Positions 39,011 to 52,517 of a DNA stretch of 64,000 bases are shown here, in pieces. The notes beneath the pieces were generated by a model that ran no database searches, had not been told where the DNA came from, and saw only the letters and a list, made by a program, of their open reading frames with translations. Where the stretch lies: the NCBI GenBank assembly GCA_945643635.1, contig CALZFC010000018.1:2961001-3025000 (forward strand), read 5' to 3'. The translations under genes were made by a program, and so were the position numbers. How positions within the stretch are numbered: position 1 is the stretch's first letter; each line of letters opens with the position of its first letter. This DNA comes from Allodiplogaster sudhausi (Eukaryota; Nematoda; Chromadorea; Rhabditida; Diplogasteridae).

Positions 39011-39834
39011 AGAGTATGAATGAGAGAGAAAGTGACAAAGGCAGGTGATTTGGAAAGCGAAATTTCAAAGAACTCAAGTCTTGATCCAAATATAAATGTT
39101 CATGATACTTGTCTTCTTAATATGTTGTTTCTCAAACTGCACCTCCATTAAACATTTGTGAGGCCTGGCCCAATTTGAAAGCTCTGATTAGATTAGTCTG
39201 CTGGGTAACAGTGTATATAAATGTTTTGCCAAATACAAATTGGTTAATTCCAAATTCAGACGAAAAGAGGCAGTTAAAGGAATAAACACGTGTTGCATTA
39301 CTTGCAGTTACTGTACCCCGCACGTTCATTTATAGTACAATGTTAAAGGAAGACGAGTATAACAATTTATTAAAGTAATATAAACAGGGCTCACTATGGA
39401 AACCGCCCGGAGTCTCGGAGCGGACATCGTAGCAGAGCAGATCGTAACCACTGCAGGATCTACCTAGAAAAGTATTCCAGCAGCTTTTTGTAAACTCATC
39501 TTAAAATATATACTTGTTGCTAGTAATCAATATAACAATAATCTGTAAAAATAAATGACTTTCCTAAAATTATTACTTGATAATAATAATTCTTACTTAA
39601 AAGTTACCTTCAAGCGATGAGAAAGAAGTAGAAAAGTGTGGATGGGGGGGGGGGATCACTCGCCTCACCACTCTTATTCACCCGTTCAATCCGATGTGGC
39701 AACTTACACAAGTGCGCTAAGCCTTAATAACTAGTCACTTGTGCAGTTACCCCATCGAAAACGGAGAAGAGTGCTAAAGGAACGAGAGGACAGCAAGGCA
39801 CTTGCCAGATACTCGGCAATAGACTGGATTAGGG

Positions 39835-39852
39835 AAAGAAAGAGAGAACGGG

Positions 39853-39893
<41 letters not shown>

Positions 39894-39960
39894 ACGGAAG
39901 GAGATAGGGAGGGAGGGAGGGAGAAGGGGCAGAGGGAAGGAGGGAGGGAGAAAGAGAGAG
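39835..39960. repeat. GA/GGGA tract
   Basis: Pure (GA)n followed by GGGA-type repeats, 3' of the unidentified gene at 40140. Confidence 0.85.
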
Positions 39961-40139
39961 GTATGGAAGAACAGGAAAAAGAGGGGGATCAAGAAAATTA
40001 AGAAGCAAAACAAAAAGATTTAAAAAAAAACCAGTATCTAAAGAATAATTTAAAAAAAATTTTATTAAATAAAAAAAAGAAATGCAACCAGAATCCTTTG
40101 GTGGCGAGATCTCCGGCGGACTCCTGCAGCGATGGCTGT

Positions 40140-41297
40140 TCAGCTCGCGGAAGGAGAAGCCGGCGCGAAGGACCGGCAAAAGTACAACCTAAAGCAAAAA
40201 CTGTTTTAAATGAATTTCTTTATTATATTAAATGCTGAATTAAACTGCGTCTAGCACTAATGGTCGATACACACTGGCAAGATAAAGTAGAGGAGTATCA
40301 CGTACGCTAATTCGGTAGCCTACAGTACTAACCGTGTCCCATCGACAGGGTCGAAGAAGATGAAGCTGGCCTTCTGGGTGCGCGCCTTCTCGAACTGCTC
40401 GCGAACCTGCAAAACTGGACAATCTCGGGATATGTGAAAAGAAATAGATCAACTATATCCGGATAAGAAAACGTTGGAGCCTCATTCAGGAGTAAAAAAA
40501 AACCATACACAATTAGCTATTTTAACTGCTGTTGTAAGCTTGCACAAATCTAGGCAACAGAGCCACAAAGCGATTAAATAACGAGAAGAGGACCTAATTA
40601 CAGAAATAATCATTAAATCACCGAGCGAATTTATTTTGCATGGCCATGCTAAAATTGTCCTTACCTTCATGGGTGGGCAAATCTTATCCGCATGCCAGAA
40701 GAATCAGGTTCTTGTTGCGGTAGACGCAGACATGCACGCCTTCCTGTCAATGGAAGGGATATTTAAACGCTACGGAAAAAAACTTATACGAAAATATCTA
40801 CTGAGCATTTTCTAGTAGTAATGAAGAGAAATGAGCTAGAACTACGGTAGCAGAAAGAATAAAAAATCTCATTTGGTTATCGCTCCATCCTTAAAAATAC
40901 TTATGACTTATTTTCAAAATTAACGAACTTTTTCACAATGTAAAGGCAGGAAACACCCAATAAAAGCTTTAAAAAACAAAGAGATCCTAGAGAACACATA
41001 ATAGGAGTTGCATACTAATAGAAACTTTGGTTTTTTAAACATCCGCCCAGTCCAGTTAACCCGAGCAGAAGAAGTTAAAATCGCATAAGTCTTTGAAAAA
41101 TAAATACAAACACTAATGGAGAAAATGAAAGAAGAACTGCACACGCATCATAGCTACCGTAATCTTCCTGTTTAAATGATAATTGCAAAATGAAATAGCT
41201 TATAAGAACGACTAAATCTTTCGAAATCCAACATAAAAGAACTACGTAATAAGATTCCATCTATTCTTTAATATCTACTCTCTCCCTCCATATCTAC

Positions 41298-41340
<43 letters not shown>

Positions 41341-41446
41341 CTCCCTCTCCCTCTCTCATTTATCCCTTCCAGCCATCGCCTTGTCAACAATCCCCCAGAT
41401 GTATGCACATCCGCTGGAAATGGCCAACCTTCCAGCCACTATCTAA

Positions 41447-41477
<31 letters not shown>

Positions 41478-41615
41478 CTCTCTATTTTTCTCTCTGTCTC
41501 ACTCTCCCTTTCTCGCTCTCTCCTCTCTCTTGCTCTCTCTCTCTCTCTCTCTCTGCATCTCTCTCTATTTTTCTCTCTGTCTCACTCTCCCTTTCTCGCT
41601 CTCTCCTCTCTCTTG

Positions 41616-41646
<31 letters not shown>

Positions 41647-41695
41647 GCAACACTGTCTCTCTCTCTCGCCCTTTCTCTCTCTCTCTGCAACACTG

Positions 41696-41746
<51 letters not shown>

Positions 41747-42656
41747 GCCACCACCTAGTCAGCAATCAGCCATATGTGTGGGTATCCGCTGGCAACCGCT
41801 TCCAGTTACCACCTAGAGGAAGACATAAAAAAGAAAAGAGAGAAATAAGAATAGTAAGAAGGAAAAAAAAATCTAATCTGTTTTAGTTTTAAGTTGCTCA
41901 CAACACTTCAATCTGTGTGTTTCTTTCTATGTAAGATTAAAAAATAGAGAATTAAAAGCTACACTAATTAGCAATTAGATACTAGTCTCTATAAGAGGTA
42001 AAAAGTAGAAAAAATTTTTGTCGCAAATGGAGCTGCAAAAACCCTACATTCTAAACAAACTGTTTAACACTTTTCTTGCAACTTAAATCAAACATTCAAG
42101 CAAAAATCAGCGTCATAAAGGGCAGCAAATACTCCTTAAATATGTCCTGGAAACATAGCAAATAGGTAGAAGCGGCAGTGCAATGTGAGAAGCAAAGCGA
42201 CCAAGCGAAACAAAGAAAAGCATGAAATGTCGCAACAAACTCTCGGAATATTTTCGCTAAGCTAGTATAATTTTCCACAACAAGAAAAAGAAATCCAGAT
42301 AAGTAAACATACGTAATACTATTTACTTTTATCATTATTATTATTACTTACAAAAAAGAAAAGAAGACATACGTTACTAAGCCACATTTTCGAGAAAAAC
42401 ACACTAATTGACCAATTAAATACAAATTAACTGTAAGTCAAGTTCCACGCGAGAACTGCACTAATTACTTCCGAGCATCAATTATATTTAACTTTGAAAG
42501 GCAATTGTAGGAACCAAACGGGTGCAAAGAATAAAAGAGTTAAAATAGCAGGATTCTCTCGGACCTTTGTGAGATGGGAAGGCGGGCGACCAGAGGAGTC
42601 CTCGCTTCTCTCCGAAGAGTCTCTTCTGTAGCCACTTCTTCGAGGCACGGCGTCAT
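40140..42656 (-). pseudogene. Unidentified multi-exon gene with apparent frameshift
   Basis: Exons on the minus strand: 42565-42656 (DDAVPRRSGYRRDSSERSED...), 40665-40743 (EGVHVCVYRNKNLILLACG), 40333-40406 (VREQFEKARTQKASFIFF, DPVDGT) and 40140-40188 (LYFCRSFAPASPSAS, TGA). Phases agree except inside the second exon. Reading GVHVCVYRNKNLILLACG runs into TAA, while its own donor joins in frame to VREQF only through the reading DKICPPMK. A small indel near 40685 therefore breaks the frame. Either the gene is decaying, the assembly has an error, or I have missed a splice. Large introns (1.8 kb) carry a CT tract. The family is not recognised, and any 5' exons beyond 42656 are unknown. Confidence 0.4.
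41281..41745. repeat. CT tract with tandem larger units
   Basis: (CT)n runs that include a repeated block of about 80-90 bp (41460-41540 and 41535-41625: TGCATCTCTCTCTATTTTTC then TCTCTGTCTCACTCTCCC). This points to tandem expansion above the dinucleotide level. Confidence 0.8.
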
Positions 42657-43299
42657 CTAAACTGAGACAAGCAACTGCTTAGAAAAAATTTTCTTGTTTC
42701 AAAAATAAAGAAGAAGACAATTTTTTAAAAAGTTTTCTTTAAATGACAACTTGCTCATTCACGGCCAATTAGAGACATTTAAGCCACATTTTACTAGAGA
42801 GCAACAGTAATCATACTCGAGTAACACTTAGAGAAAACGATTAACATATTATAAAACAAGAAATAGCAAAATTGATAGGCAATTTGATACTAGTCTCAGA
42901 AAGAGGTAAAAAGTTTGCAAAAAAATTTTTTGAGAAGGAAGGTACTTTAAGAATTGACGGAAATTAAACGGGCATCACAGAATAGTTTACATTTACGATC
43001 GGGTTCTTACAACCGGTTCTATTTTTTTGGTATAACGAGGAGCAAATAGGCGGCTTCAAATGGCTAACGCCAGCATGAATTAGATCAACGTGAAGAATCA
43101 CAATGCTACGTGGCATATCCAAGACAAGAAATGGGCCACATTCCTTAAGCCTCAAAGCCCTATTCGACGCAAGCAAAAGAAATGAAAAACATTCCACGGT
43201 GGCAGCTTTGGCAATAACTACTTGCGTGACAATGCTGAAGTAAATGAGAGAAAAGATGCACGAAGAGTTGGCAAGGGCAATTAATTATAAATAGTAGAG

Positions 43300-45830
43300 A
43301 AACGGCATGTTAATGTTCGAGGTGGCATAATTTTTAACATCGTGGTGACCAAAGAAGGAACGGGAACAACAATGCGGAGATTGTTCGTGGAACACCCAAC
43401 AATAAACAACAGGAGAAGGCAAAAAAAGGTTAAAGCAGTTGTTTGTAAGACTCAAAACAATAAACAAACAAGAGGAGCTAATAAACACGGAAAACAAAGT
43501 GGAAGCAAGAACTGCATTCTCTGCGAATTTAACAAAGAATCTATTTTTAGTGTGTCTATGAGAATAGTACTGAGGTAAAAAGCGAATGGCCAATTCCCCG
43601 CGCGGTAATGGTGAAACTGGTGCAAAATTGCTAATATTTCGCGGAAATGGTCGGTTAATGGTAGGACGAGTATCAGTAAACTAGTTGATTTGCGCCATTA
43701 GCTGGCCATTACTTGGGGATTTATTGGCTATTATAAATTTGAATAGTCTTGGCTGGAATATCAGCATTCTGTAATCATATTCATTGGCGGGAGATTAAAT
43801 GTGTATTTAAATGCACTGGTATCTTGACTTGAGCTGAAGACTTGAAAGTTGAACAACCTTGATTGAATGGTTACTGCTGTTGTTTAATGTCGTTTGTTGA
43901 TTTCAGGCTCGTTATTGAAGAGTTTGAACGATTTTTTTTTGACCGAGAAGGTCTAGTTATGTCGTCTGAAAGGTTTGGTCATGGTATGATTTTAAAGGAT
44001 CATTATTTTAGCCGCATTGGTTTATTCTTATATTAGTTTTTGTCTTTCAGGAGCTTCTGAGTGTTTTTCCTACATTTTATGAAGCAATATCATCGATTGG
44101 AGCAAAATTTAAGTTCTAGCTGGCTTTGCTGTAGAGTATGATGATGTGCTTCTTTTTAGGTCTCAATTTCGGCCACGCTCGTATGTCTGGCCTCTTTTGT
44201 CGATTAGGAGGTAATCGAGCGATAATTTGACTGCCATCGCGAAAGAGCAACGAGCAGGTTCTTATAAGAGTGAGGGCTTTCGTGTTGTATTTGTTGTACT
44301 TCCAGTGTCGTCTGTTGATGACGTTGATGTCGATCATGAGGAAGTAGAAGAGGGGCTGGAGCTCGATGATGATGGCCATTGCGGAGCTCGGAGATCACGT
44401 TGTCTTTAAAAACGGACAACCACTGAATTAATGTTCAAGTTTACCTACGAGTAATTACCCTGTCTTTTAAAGATAAATAAATAAATAAATAAAAAATTCC
44501 ATACTAAGACTAGGATCCCCACCCATTTCCCATTTTTTAGAATGTCCTTGAGGTTATTAATGCTTCCATACTAGTATTTGTTCACTATTTGTGTAACACA
44601 TTTTAAGTTGTTAACCATGCCACTTAATTGTCTTCGTTATCGCTCATTTATCGTTGCCTTTCGGTTTCTCGTTATCTCTTCTCCTGGTATGCTTTTTCCT
44701 TGGTAAATGTCTTAATTTTTCGTCACATCTGTGGAAGCGAATAAAAGGCCCAGGAATATTTTTGGTGTGGTTCACACCAAGCAACAGTTCGCCATTTAAT
44801 GGCAGAGAAATGGAACGAAATAAGTAAATCGCAGAAAAATATATTTTTAGTGTGGTTCACACCACCCTACAGTACTCCATTTAATGGCTCAAAAATGCTG
44901 TGGGAAGTGCCAGTAAATTTTGCAGTATATGCGTGTTAAAGCCACTGTATTGAAAGGTTAATGCGGAGATATTTATTTAATGGTTCACTATTGGTGCATT
45001 ATTGCTGAAACGCGTATCAGTAAATTACCGTGTTTGTACGGTAATTACTGGCCATTACTGAACCATTTATTTGCCATTCGCTTTTTACCTGAGTATATTG
45101 CGAGAACAAAAAACAAATAAGCGAAAATTTTCAGCGTAAAAACGGATACTTTAACAAAAAGTACTTAAAAAGTAAGGAGAATACTTTAATAAAGGGGAGT
45201 TAAATTCTGAATATCATATCCAACATTACGACAATACATCGAATGTGTTGCAAATGAATATCCGTCGGAGTGCAAAATAAGAATTCTTTTCACAGTACGA
45301 TTGCTATCCGTTCGAGACATTTTATGGCATGAATGAAAATAAAATTCACTTAATCAAATTTCTCGAACGGATTGTGATCATACTGTTTAAAAGCAATTCT
45401 GATATAACACTTGTATGGATACACAGTTTAAACACAACACGCATATAGTCTTAATGTATATTAGTATAGGCAGAGTTTTAGTCTTCTTTATTAAGTGGTT
45501 CGCCTTATTTTTTAGGCACAATTTGAAAAATAATGAAAGTATCCGTTTTAACGCTGAAAAGTTTCGCTAATTTGTTTTTTATTCTGGCAATATACTATTC
45601 TCTGTCACACACTAAAAATACATCTATTGTTAAAATGCGCACAGAATACTGTTCTGGTTTCCACTGTGTTTTCCTTTTTACAAGTTCTTCCTGTTCTTTT
45701 TTATTGTTTTTTGTTCATCCAAACAATTGCTTTAACCATTTTTGCCTCATGTTTGATTCAGTTGCGACTTGTTGTTTAATGCTGTGTGTTCATCGAACAA
45801 GCTTGATCCGTTTCCATCATTGTTAAAGGC
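43300..45830. mobile_element. Old foldback element split by a younger transposon
   Basis: The sequence at 43300-43569, continued at 45096-45160, is a diverged inverted copy of 45530-45830. The left arm is interrupted exactly by the element 43570-45093. Shared blocks include GGTTAAAGCAGTTGTTTG (43431 on) against its inverse near 45725, and AAAACGGATACTTT (45142) against AAAGTATCCGTTTT (45535). No coding capacity is recognised. Confidence 0.65.
43570..45093. mobile_element. TA-flanked TIR transposon (Tc1/mariner-like, non-autonomous)
   Basis: 1,524 bp bounded by inverted termini CTGAGGTAAAAAGCGAATGGC and CTCAGGTAAAAAGCGAATGGC (21 bp, one mismatch) and flanked by TA on both sides (43568-43569, 45094-45095). 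The interrupted host repeat reads continuously across a single TA, which is direct evidence for insertion at TA with duplication. The interior has many TAATGG/CCATTA motifs and no intact transposase. A minus-strand frame at 44116-44379 may be a remnant. TA target choice is typical of the Tc1/mariner superfamily. Confidence 0.8.
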
Positions 45831-46064
45831 AGCAAATCCATTATTTTAGTAACGGCGCTGTTATAGAAAGTAAAAATGATGCCCCTCCCAACTAGGATAA
45901 TTATCATTGTGTTGCATATATGAAATATTCCTGTGATACTTTCAAGCTTATGCTTTGTAAAGTGAATCAAAGTTGAATGTTTAATTGTTGATTCTTAAAT
46001 GACCCAGCTGGAATTGATAGATAACATCTTCTCCGTAATCTGCCGTCCTTCTAATCCAGAAGCC

Positions 46065-49000
46065 ATGTCCGACTTCGTGCATTGCAACGTGTGTTTCGTG
46101 ACTCCGTCGCCATCTTCCACTAGTTTCGTCCTCACCAACTGCCGCCACATCCTCTGTGGGCCTTGCGTTGAAAAGGGTTCGTCTTTTATCTTCTAATTAG
46201 TGTTCGGCTTTCTCGCCCAATTAATAACCTCAATGTAAGTTACTTTTCACTTGTGTCAAATTCGCGAAGCTTGAATGTTTCCTGAGGTTTTGTTACTTTT
46301 CGAATCTTGAAAAATGCTTACTATAAACAAGGCCCAATTAGCAATTAAACAGTTGATATATTTCGACATTCCAGCCCGCTCACCAGACGAGCCTCCCGGC
46401 AAGGTCGTCTGTGGCAGTTGCAACAAGCCGTGCGTGTTCACGGCCATGGGATTAAGCATGCCCGAAAAGGTTTTGCATCAAAATTCCTGCTTTTCACCTA
46501 TATGTCCTGTTTTATTATTGCTTCTGTAACTTCAGCTGACCTCGGTTGCCTGCCACCTAACTTCCAGGCATACTCCCATAGATTGTTACTCAAAATAATT
46601 GTCATTAACAAGAGCGCAAAAGTCTTCCCTTGACAATGTTCTCTGGCAAAAAATACTCATTAATATTTTGTTTATAATAGTTAAAAATAAATGTCAATGT
46701 TCAGGGAGCTCGAGTCGGTGAAGCTTTCCCTCGAATGAGATCACCGAGATCAACTGAACGAGCAGACCCAGCAGTGTCGCCAGTTTGAGCAGCAATGCCT
46801 TCAGCTGGATCATCTCAGGTCAGGGAGAAGCCGCGGTTGAGAACCCAGCCGACCAAAGTGGGTAGTGGATATTCTGACCGGAATTCAAGATCGGGGTAGC
46901 GATTAAGTTGTCTGCTAAAATGTTGGTGGATTTTGGCACTGAGGATGTCCAAATCATGTGAGCCTCTCACTTCGACGGTACCATTTTACTTGTGGCTCAC
47001 GTCTTGCTTTCTTTTCGCCTACTAATTTCTGAACCACGTGGTTTTCAATTGTTCTCCATAGGTAAATGAAAAGGTGCCTGCTAAGCTTGTTATGGTACCC
47101 ATTGGCCGCGAAAGAAAAATTTATGAACCTGTGAAATTAGGGTATTGATAAATTGTACAATTCATTGAACAAGTAATACACCTTTTTGATTTGGACATGT
47201 TCTGCTATGCAGGAAACCATTTATATTAAGTGATTAAAAACTATTTAAGTTTATAAAAAAACAGGTATATTTATTGTAGACTGCAACACTCCAGCTCCCC
47301 GAACATCTCATCGCAGTGTTAGTCGTCTAATTGCATTTCGTACTGCTTTTATTTTCTTAGGTTGTCTTTTTTCAGATTCTTCTTTCCTTCTTCATGTTTA
47401 TGATTTGTTTTAAATGATTTATATTTTAGACGGTTCCGAGTACGTGGACTCGAGCTACAATGTGGTTTGTTGCTTTCGACTTTTAAATTTGTACTTTAAA
47501 TTGTAATTGTTATTTTGTTATCTTCTTTCCTGACTATAATACATGTTATTCCAGCTGGCGGAACTGGCTCAAGGGCGCGTGCAACAGGAGAACATTAATC
47601 AACTGTTTTATGTAAACAAAAATATTTTGTTTTTGCATATTTCTAAATACATATATACTTTTTATTAATATGAAATCTGTACTTATAAAAATCTATTCAT
47701 GTAAATGAATTTTTTACATACTTAAAAGTACTGCTCGAAATACTTCTATTTCTTATAAGAGAACACCTAGATCAGAGAAATAAGACCAATTACCCACATT
47801 CTCTAGGGTGGCGATATCAACTTGAGTATGGCTTCATCTACAGCCACCAACCGGATCACAGGTTTTCTTTTACTTCGCGCCATTTTGTTATTTGAATCCG
47901 TCTCATAAATATTATCTTTCTTTCTTGAATATTGAAAAAAAACTGTTATCATGCTCTAGATTTTCTCTTTGCAATTTCCAACACAGCCCTTTTTATCTAT
48001 TTATTGTTAGAGGAATTTTATGAAGAAGAAAAGCTCGTGTGATATTTTAATAATCTAACAACATAAACCTGATTAATTACTATTCTGAAAACGGTCAAAT
48101 TGAAGAAGGAATGCGCCATCCGGCGTATGGCTACGGTCGCGCCGCTCCACCTCCGTCTTCCCGGCAAGCTTCTGCTTACTCTTCCACGGGTTATTCATTC
48201 ATTCTATTTAATAAAATTAAAACTTGAGGGAAAACACTATTCTAGCAATTCAACATTTATTGTTTTACAATTGAGCTAACTAACAAAAATTCGGTGTGAG
48301 TGATTCTCAAAAGTAAAATTAATTTGAATTTCTATATATGAATACTTTAGAGAGAGAAAAAAACTAAAGAAAATGCTATTTATTGTATATTGTGAGAGTG
48401 AACGATGTCTCTTTAGGAGGCTTGAACTATTCGCGAGATTCTGGAAACAGCCGCTCGTCTGCGAACATCACCACGCAGAATCTCTCACTTCTGGCATCCC
48501 GACCCCCTCCAGCCAGCCAGCAAGGAAATATCCTTGGGACCTCAGGTATCAATCCTCATATATCTGCTGATTTTGTTTCAAATGTACTTCCTAAAAGAAA
48601 GGTATTCAAGTTAAACAAAAAACCATTTACTATAATTTGTTTTTCTAGTTGACCATGGTTTACGCTCACGATTTAGAACTAAACTATGAACATTTAGTTA
48701 AAAAAAATAAGTTATGATTGCTTGCATTTATTTACTATCAACTTAAAACCTTTTTTTAAACAGGGAATAAATTAAGCTGTCGATTGATTGAAGAAACCAG
48801 GTAATTGGGCTTGTAGCCATGGAAGCAAGGTGGAGAGAGAAAAAACAGCATTTATACTGCAAACAAAATCAGAGTGGAGTAATCTCTAGGAAAGTCCAAA
48901 ATCACTGTGGGTCTGTTGAATATACGGTATCTACTAAAGGCTGTTTTCAGTGATGTCGAGCCCGGGATCGGGATCTGTTGCGAGTACAATGACCACCCAA

Positions 49001-50535
49001 CGCATCCTCGGATATTCTCCCCGAGGCAGCGCCTTTTCCGGGTACTTGTTTAAAATTACATTTTCTGTAAAGGTTTTTTTAAGCATTTTTATTTTTATAA
49101 AATGCCTTCGACCCAAAAATTTGGATATTTTTTCTTATTTACGCGAGGAAAAGAAAACAATTATACATGACTCCCTCCTAGCGTTGCGGTGGTTCATTTT
49201 AAAGTAGTTAATTATACGACAGTTCATTTTATTGCAGTTCATTTTACGGATGCTTATTTCATTTTTCGGTCATTAATTTGATGGTAATTCATTTGTAGAA
49301 GTCCTCTCGCGACCCCGCCTCCTCCACGTCCTGCACCAAGAGCCGCCACTACACAACGTAATCCATACACTGAGCTGTGGCAGCAGGTTCATTCTTATCT
49401 TATACCTCCTTTTTAAACCATTAACCATGAAAATACTGTCATTTAAATACATAAAAGCAATTACATAAGCTATTTTTGTGAATCTCCTGACTTCTTTCAC
49501 ACTTATTAAAAACTCGAGAAAGAGTGAGATTTTAAAGTAATAGAAAGATTGAGAAATTGTTTAAAAAAAGAATCTTTTTTCTATTTTATTAAAAATCCTT
49601 TTTGAAAACTAATGGAAAGAGTTATTAGCCCTCAAAAATAAATAAAGAAAGGAATTAAGAGAAATGCGGCCGGCCGACCGATCGCCGTTCCGTTGCGAAA
49701 GAGACTGAACATGAGTGGAATGAGTGGACGATCACTGGCGGCTGACACGACCACGACCAGCAATGGCAGCTTCCCCACTCGCGGCGGACATCACACCCAG
49801 CCGGCGCCCATGGTGAGCTGGCCGTTAATTGTATTTATCTCGGGCCGTAAATTGTGGTTTATTTCGGGCCGTAAAATTTTGTTTAGCTATTTATTTTGGT
49901 TTGCGTACTTGCCTACTCGTAAAAGAAGAAAGGGGGGGGGGGAGAGGGTTTCCAAAAATGGTTATGTGTTCATACAAATAATGTATTTCGTCAAAGCAGT
50001 GCTAACGTGGAAATGACATCTTTGGAAGACTTAAGTGAACGGGTACGTATGTTTTGACGGCCTATTTAAAGGAGCTCTCCGCCGAAGGTACATCTCTAAA
50101 GATATTACACCCCATAACTACCTTTCAGGAGGGTCCCTGGCAAAGTTGAGACCTATTTAGACCATGGGGAGAAATCAATTAGATAGTACGTCTAGAAGAG
50201 AGAGTAAATGGGGGGGGGGACGGAGCGGTCCTTTAAGCATTTCCAGGCGTTTGGTCGAAGGACCGAGTGTTGTTGATGTTGCTTAATAAATTACAATGCT
50301 AATTCTAAGTAATTGCGCAACTCTATGATTGGCGGCTAGAATAGAGCATTCCTCAGTATGTTGTTGCTTACTTGATCAAAACCAATAAAATAAATTTAAA
50401 CAAAAAAAAATATATATGTTATCGATTGATGGGTAAATTAAAGTGGTTCATAATTTTTTTAAGGTGACGAAGTCTAGAATCATCCCTCGTGTGAATTCGC
50501 CGGCGACTTTCAACAACAACAACAACTATTCGTGA
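46065..50535 (+). CDS. RING-finger protein of RNF212/ZHP (Zip3) type
   Basis: Exons: 46065-46176, 46375-46469, (46705-46822), 47430-47461, 47555-47611, 47807-47861, 48106-48189, 48417-48545, 48951-49041, 49299-49386, 49660-49812, 50464-50535 (TGA). The N-terminus MSDFVHCNVC, then CRHILCGPC and CGSCNKPC form a C3HC4 RING. DFVHCN.C at the extreme N-terminus is characteristic of the RNF212/ZHP SUMO- or ubiquitin-ligase family, which marks crossover sites in meiosis. After the RING comes a Gln/Glu-rich coiled-coil exon, then a long Ser/Pro/Thr-rich tail ending VNSPATFNNNNNYS, again as in this family. Oddity: in its coil frame (LESVKLSLE, stop, DHRDQLNEQTQQCRQFEQQ) exon 46705 has TGA at 46736. Joins on either side of that exon are not resolved. 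Three acceptors are AAG. RING call firm, meiotic role inferred, integrity uncertain. Confidence 0.68.
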
Positions 50536-52517
50536 GTGGAAGGACTTTGCGGAATGGCCAGTGAACTTTTTTTTTCTTCCCCCCCCCCCTCGTTTTCTGT
50601 CGCCTAGAAGGTCTTGTACGTCTTTGTTATACGTTATCACTTTGCTCTTCATGCCATGTGTCTGTAACATTGTTCCTGTCGTGTTTGTACATCAGTTGCT
50701 TGTAAACCTGTTATTCTGAAAGTGATTGAGCTCCTGTTGCTCGTGTCTTAAGGGGAAAGGCACTGTACTGTTTGACACCCCCCCCATGAAATTGGCTTTT
50801 CAGGAGTTGGGTTTATTCCGTGTACATATATATATCTGTCAAATGTCTAGTTGTTTTCGAATATGTTTCCAAATTGCCCCCCTTTGTTACCTCTGCGCAA
50901 TTTTTTACACTGAATTAGAAAGGTACAGTCTACTTGACAGGAATTAGGCTTCTCATTGTCAGGAGTTGTTCTGTGTATAGATTTCTGTCATATATGTATG
51001 TTTCTGTGCCATTTTGAGTCCCATATTGTTTCTTCTCTCTATTTCTGGGTGGATTTTAAAAAATACTTTGAAGTTTTCTATTTTAACACGATATCTGGCC
51101 TATTACTGTAAGTTTTAAATTTGGATAAATTGTTGATCGCTCTATGACCATTTTCTCATGACAAAAAGAAATACGAATAACAACACTCGAGAGGGGATTT
51201 ACGATACCGGACTAGAGAAGCCGGTGAATTCCATTTCTTGTGATATGAACGCACCTTCTCGAAATGGAGGAATGTAAAGTTTAAAAAAAAATTTTGAGGC
51301 GGAATGCAGTACTTGTTAAGAGAGACTAAACAGCGGAGAGTAGGCGATTCTCTCTCTTCTTTTCGTCGGTTGTCAAGAGAAACAAGCAAGCAAGAAACTT
51401 CTCGCGGCTTTTGTCCAGCTGTACATTCTTCACGTTTTCCTAAATTCTTTTGCAATTTCTGATCGTTTATACGTATTTGGAAATACTATATAGATGTGTC
51501 TACGCTCTTCACTTTCCCGCAAGTTTTGTTAAAGTAAAGTTTGTGGTCAAATTGTTCTAGAAAGCATTGATTGTCGCGTTTAGTCATGTCCGAATCTGGA
51601 ACTTTCCGAAGGAAGTGTAAAGAAGAACTATCAGATGACTCACTCATTCTGTCTCACTCTCCCTCTCTCGTTCGCTCTCCCTCTCTCCCTCTCCCTCTCT
51701 CTCCCTCTCTCTCTCTCTCCCTCTCTCTCTCTCTCTCGCTCTCTCTCTCTCTAGCTCTCTCTCTCTTTCTCTCTCTCTCTCTTTTCCGCTCTCTTTCTCT
51801 CATGTATGAAAATAGTAAATTGATTTCTTTTGCGAAGTGTACATTGAAAACTTTGAGTTACTTTTTCATTTCTTAACTCTAGTAGAATACTTCTGGCAGT
51901 TCTCTGTCTGGAGTACTAATTCATTTGTTCAGCCACAAGATTATCTAAAAGATCTTGCGTTTCCTCGAGGAAGAAATAGTGTAAGCAGAGCGATTAGACA
52001 ACTATACACTAGTTAATTATTTCGATATTCATTTATTTTATTTTTTAGACGGTGTACTTATGTATTTATTTGTCGTCGTTCACTTTGGCTTGCATCCATG
52101 AGAAATTCCCAAACACAATTAATGTCTCAAAGTTCGAATAAAAGAAACAATTGTTGTTTTAATATTTATGCAAAATGGGGGAAGAGAAGAAAGAGTGAAA
52201 AAAGAGACTGGAATAGGGCGGCTGCTATGAGGAAGAGGGCGAATCGAGTCGTCTAAATGAAGAACAAACTTTATGAATCTTAAAAGATTTGTAACAGGTT
52301 TTTCGATTCCGCTGTTTATTTTTGCATTTGCTATGATCTGCTTTTCAACGTACCAAAAACTAGAATATTCCCTGAAAACGAAAACAAGAGTCTTTAAATT
52401 AAACTACCGACTGAGTGCTGACTGATTGTAAGGTATATATTTAATTTTACGGTCACTTGTTTTACAATAGAGCCAAAAAATAGCAGAAAGATTCGATACA
52501 TAATTTTGGACCTCCAC
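50536..52517. other. Intergenic with CT tract
   Basis: AT-rich sequence with homopolymer runs and a CT tract at 51640-51805. No exon recognised. It would contain the convergent 3' UTRs of the RING gene and the minus-strand gene at 52518. Confidence 0.55.

Noticed and set aside
40333..40406. AAA-ATPase-like VREQFEKAR...SFIFFD
   Set aside because: The Walker B position has DP in place of DE, there is no Walker A or second region of homology, and the next exon ends after 16 codons. Similarity is probably coincidental.
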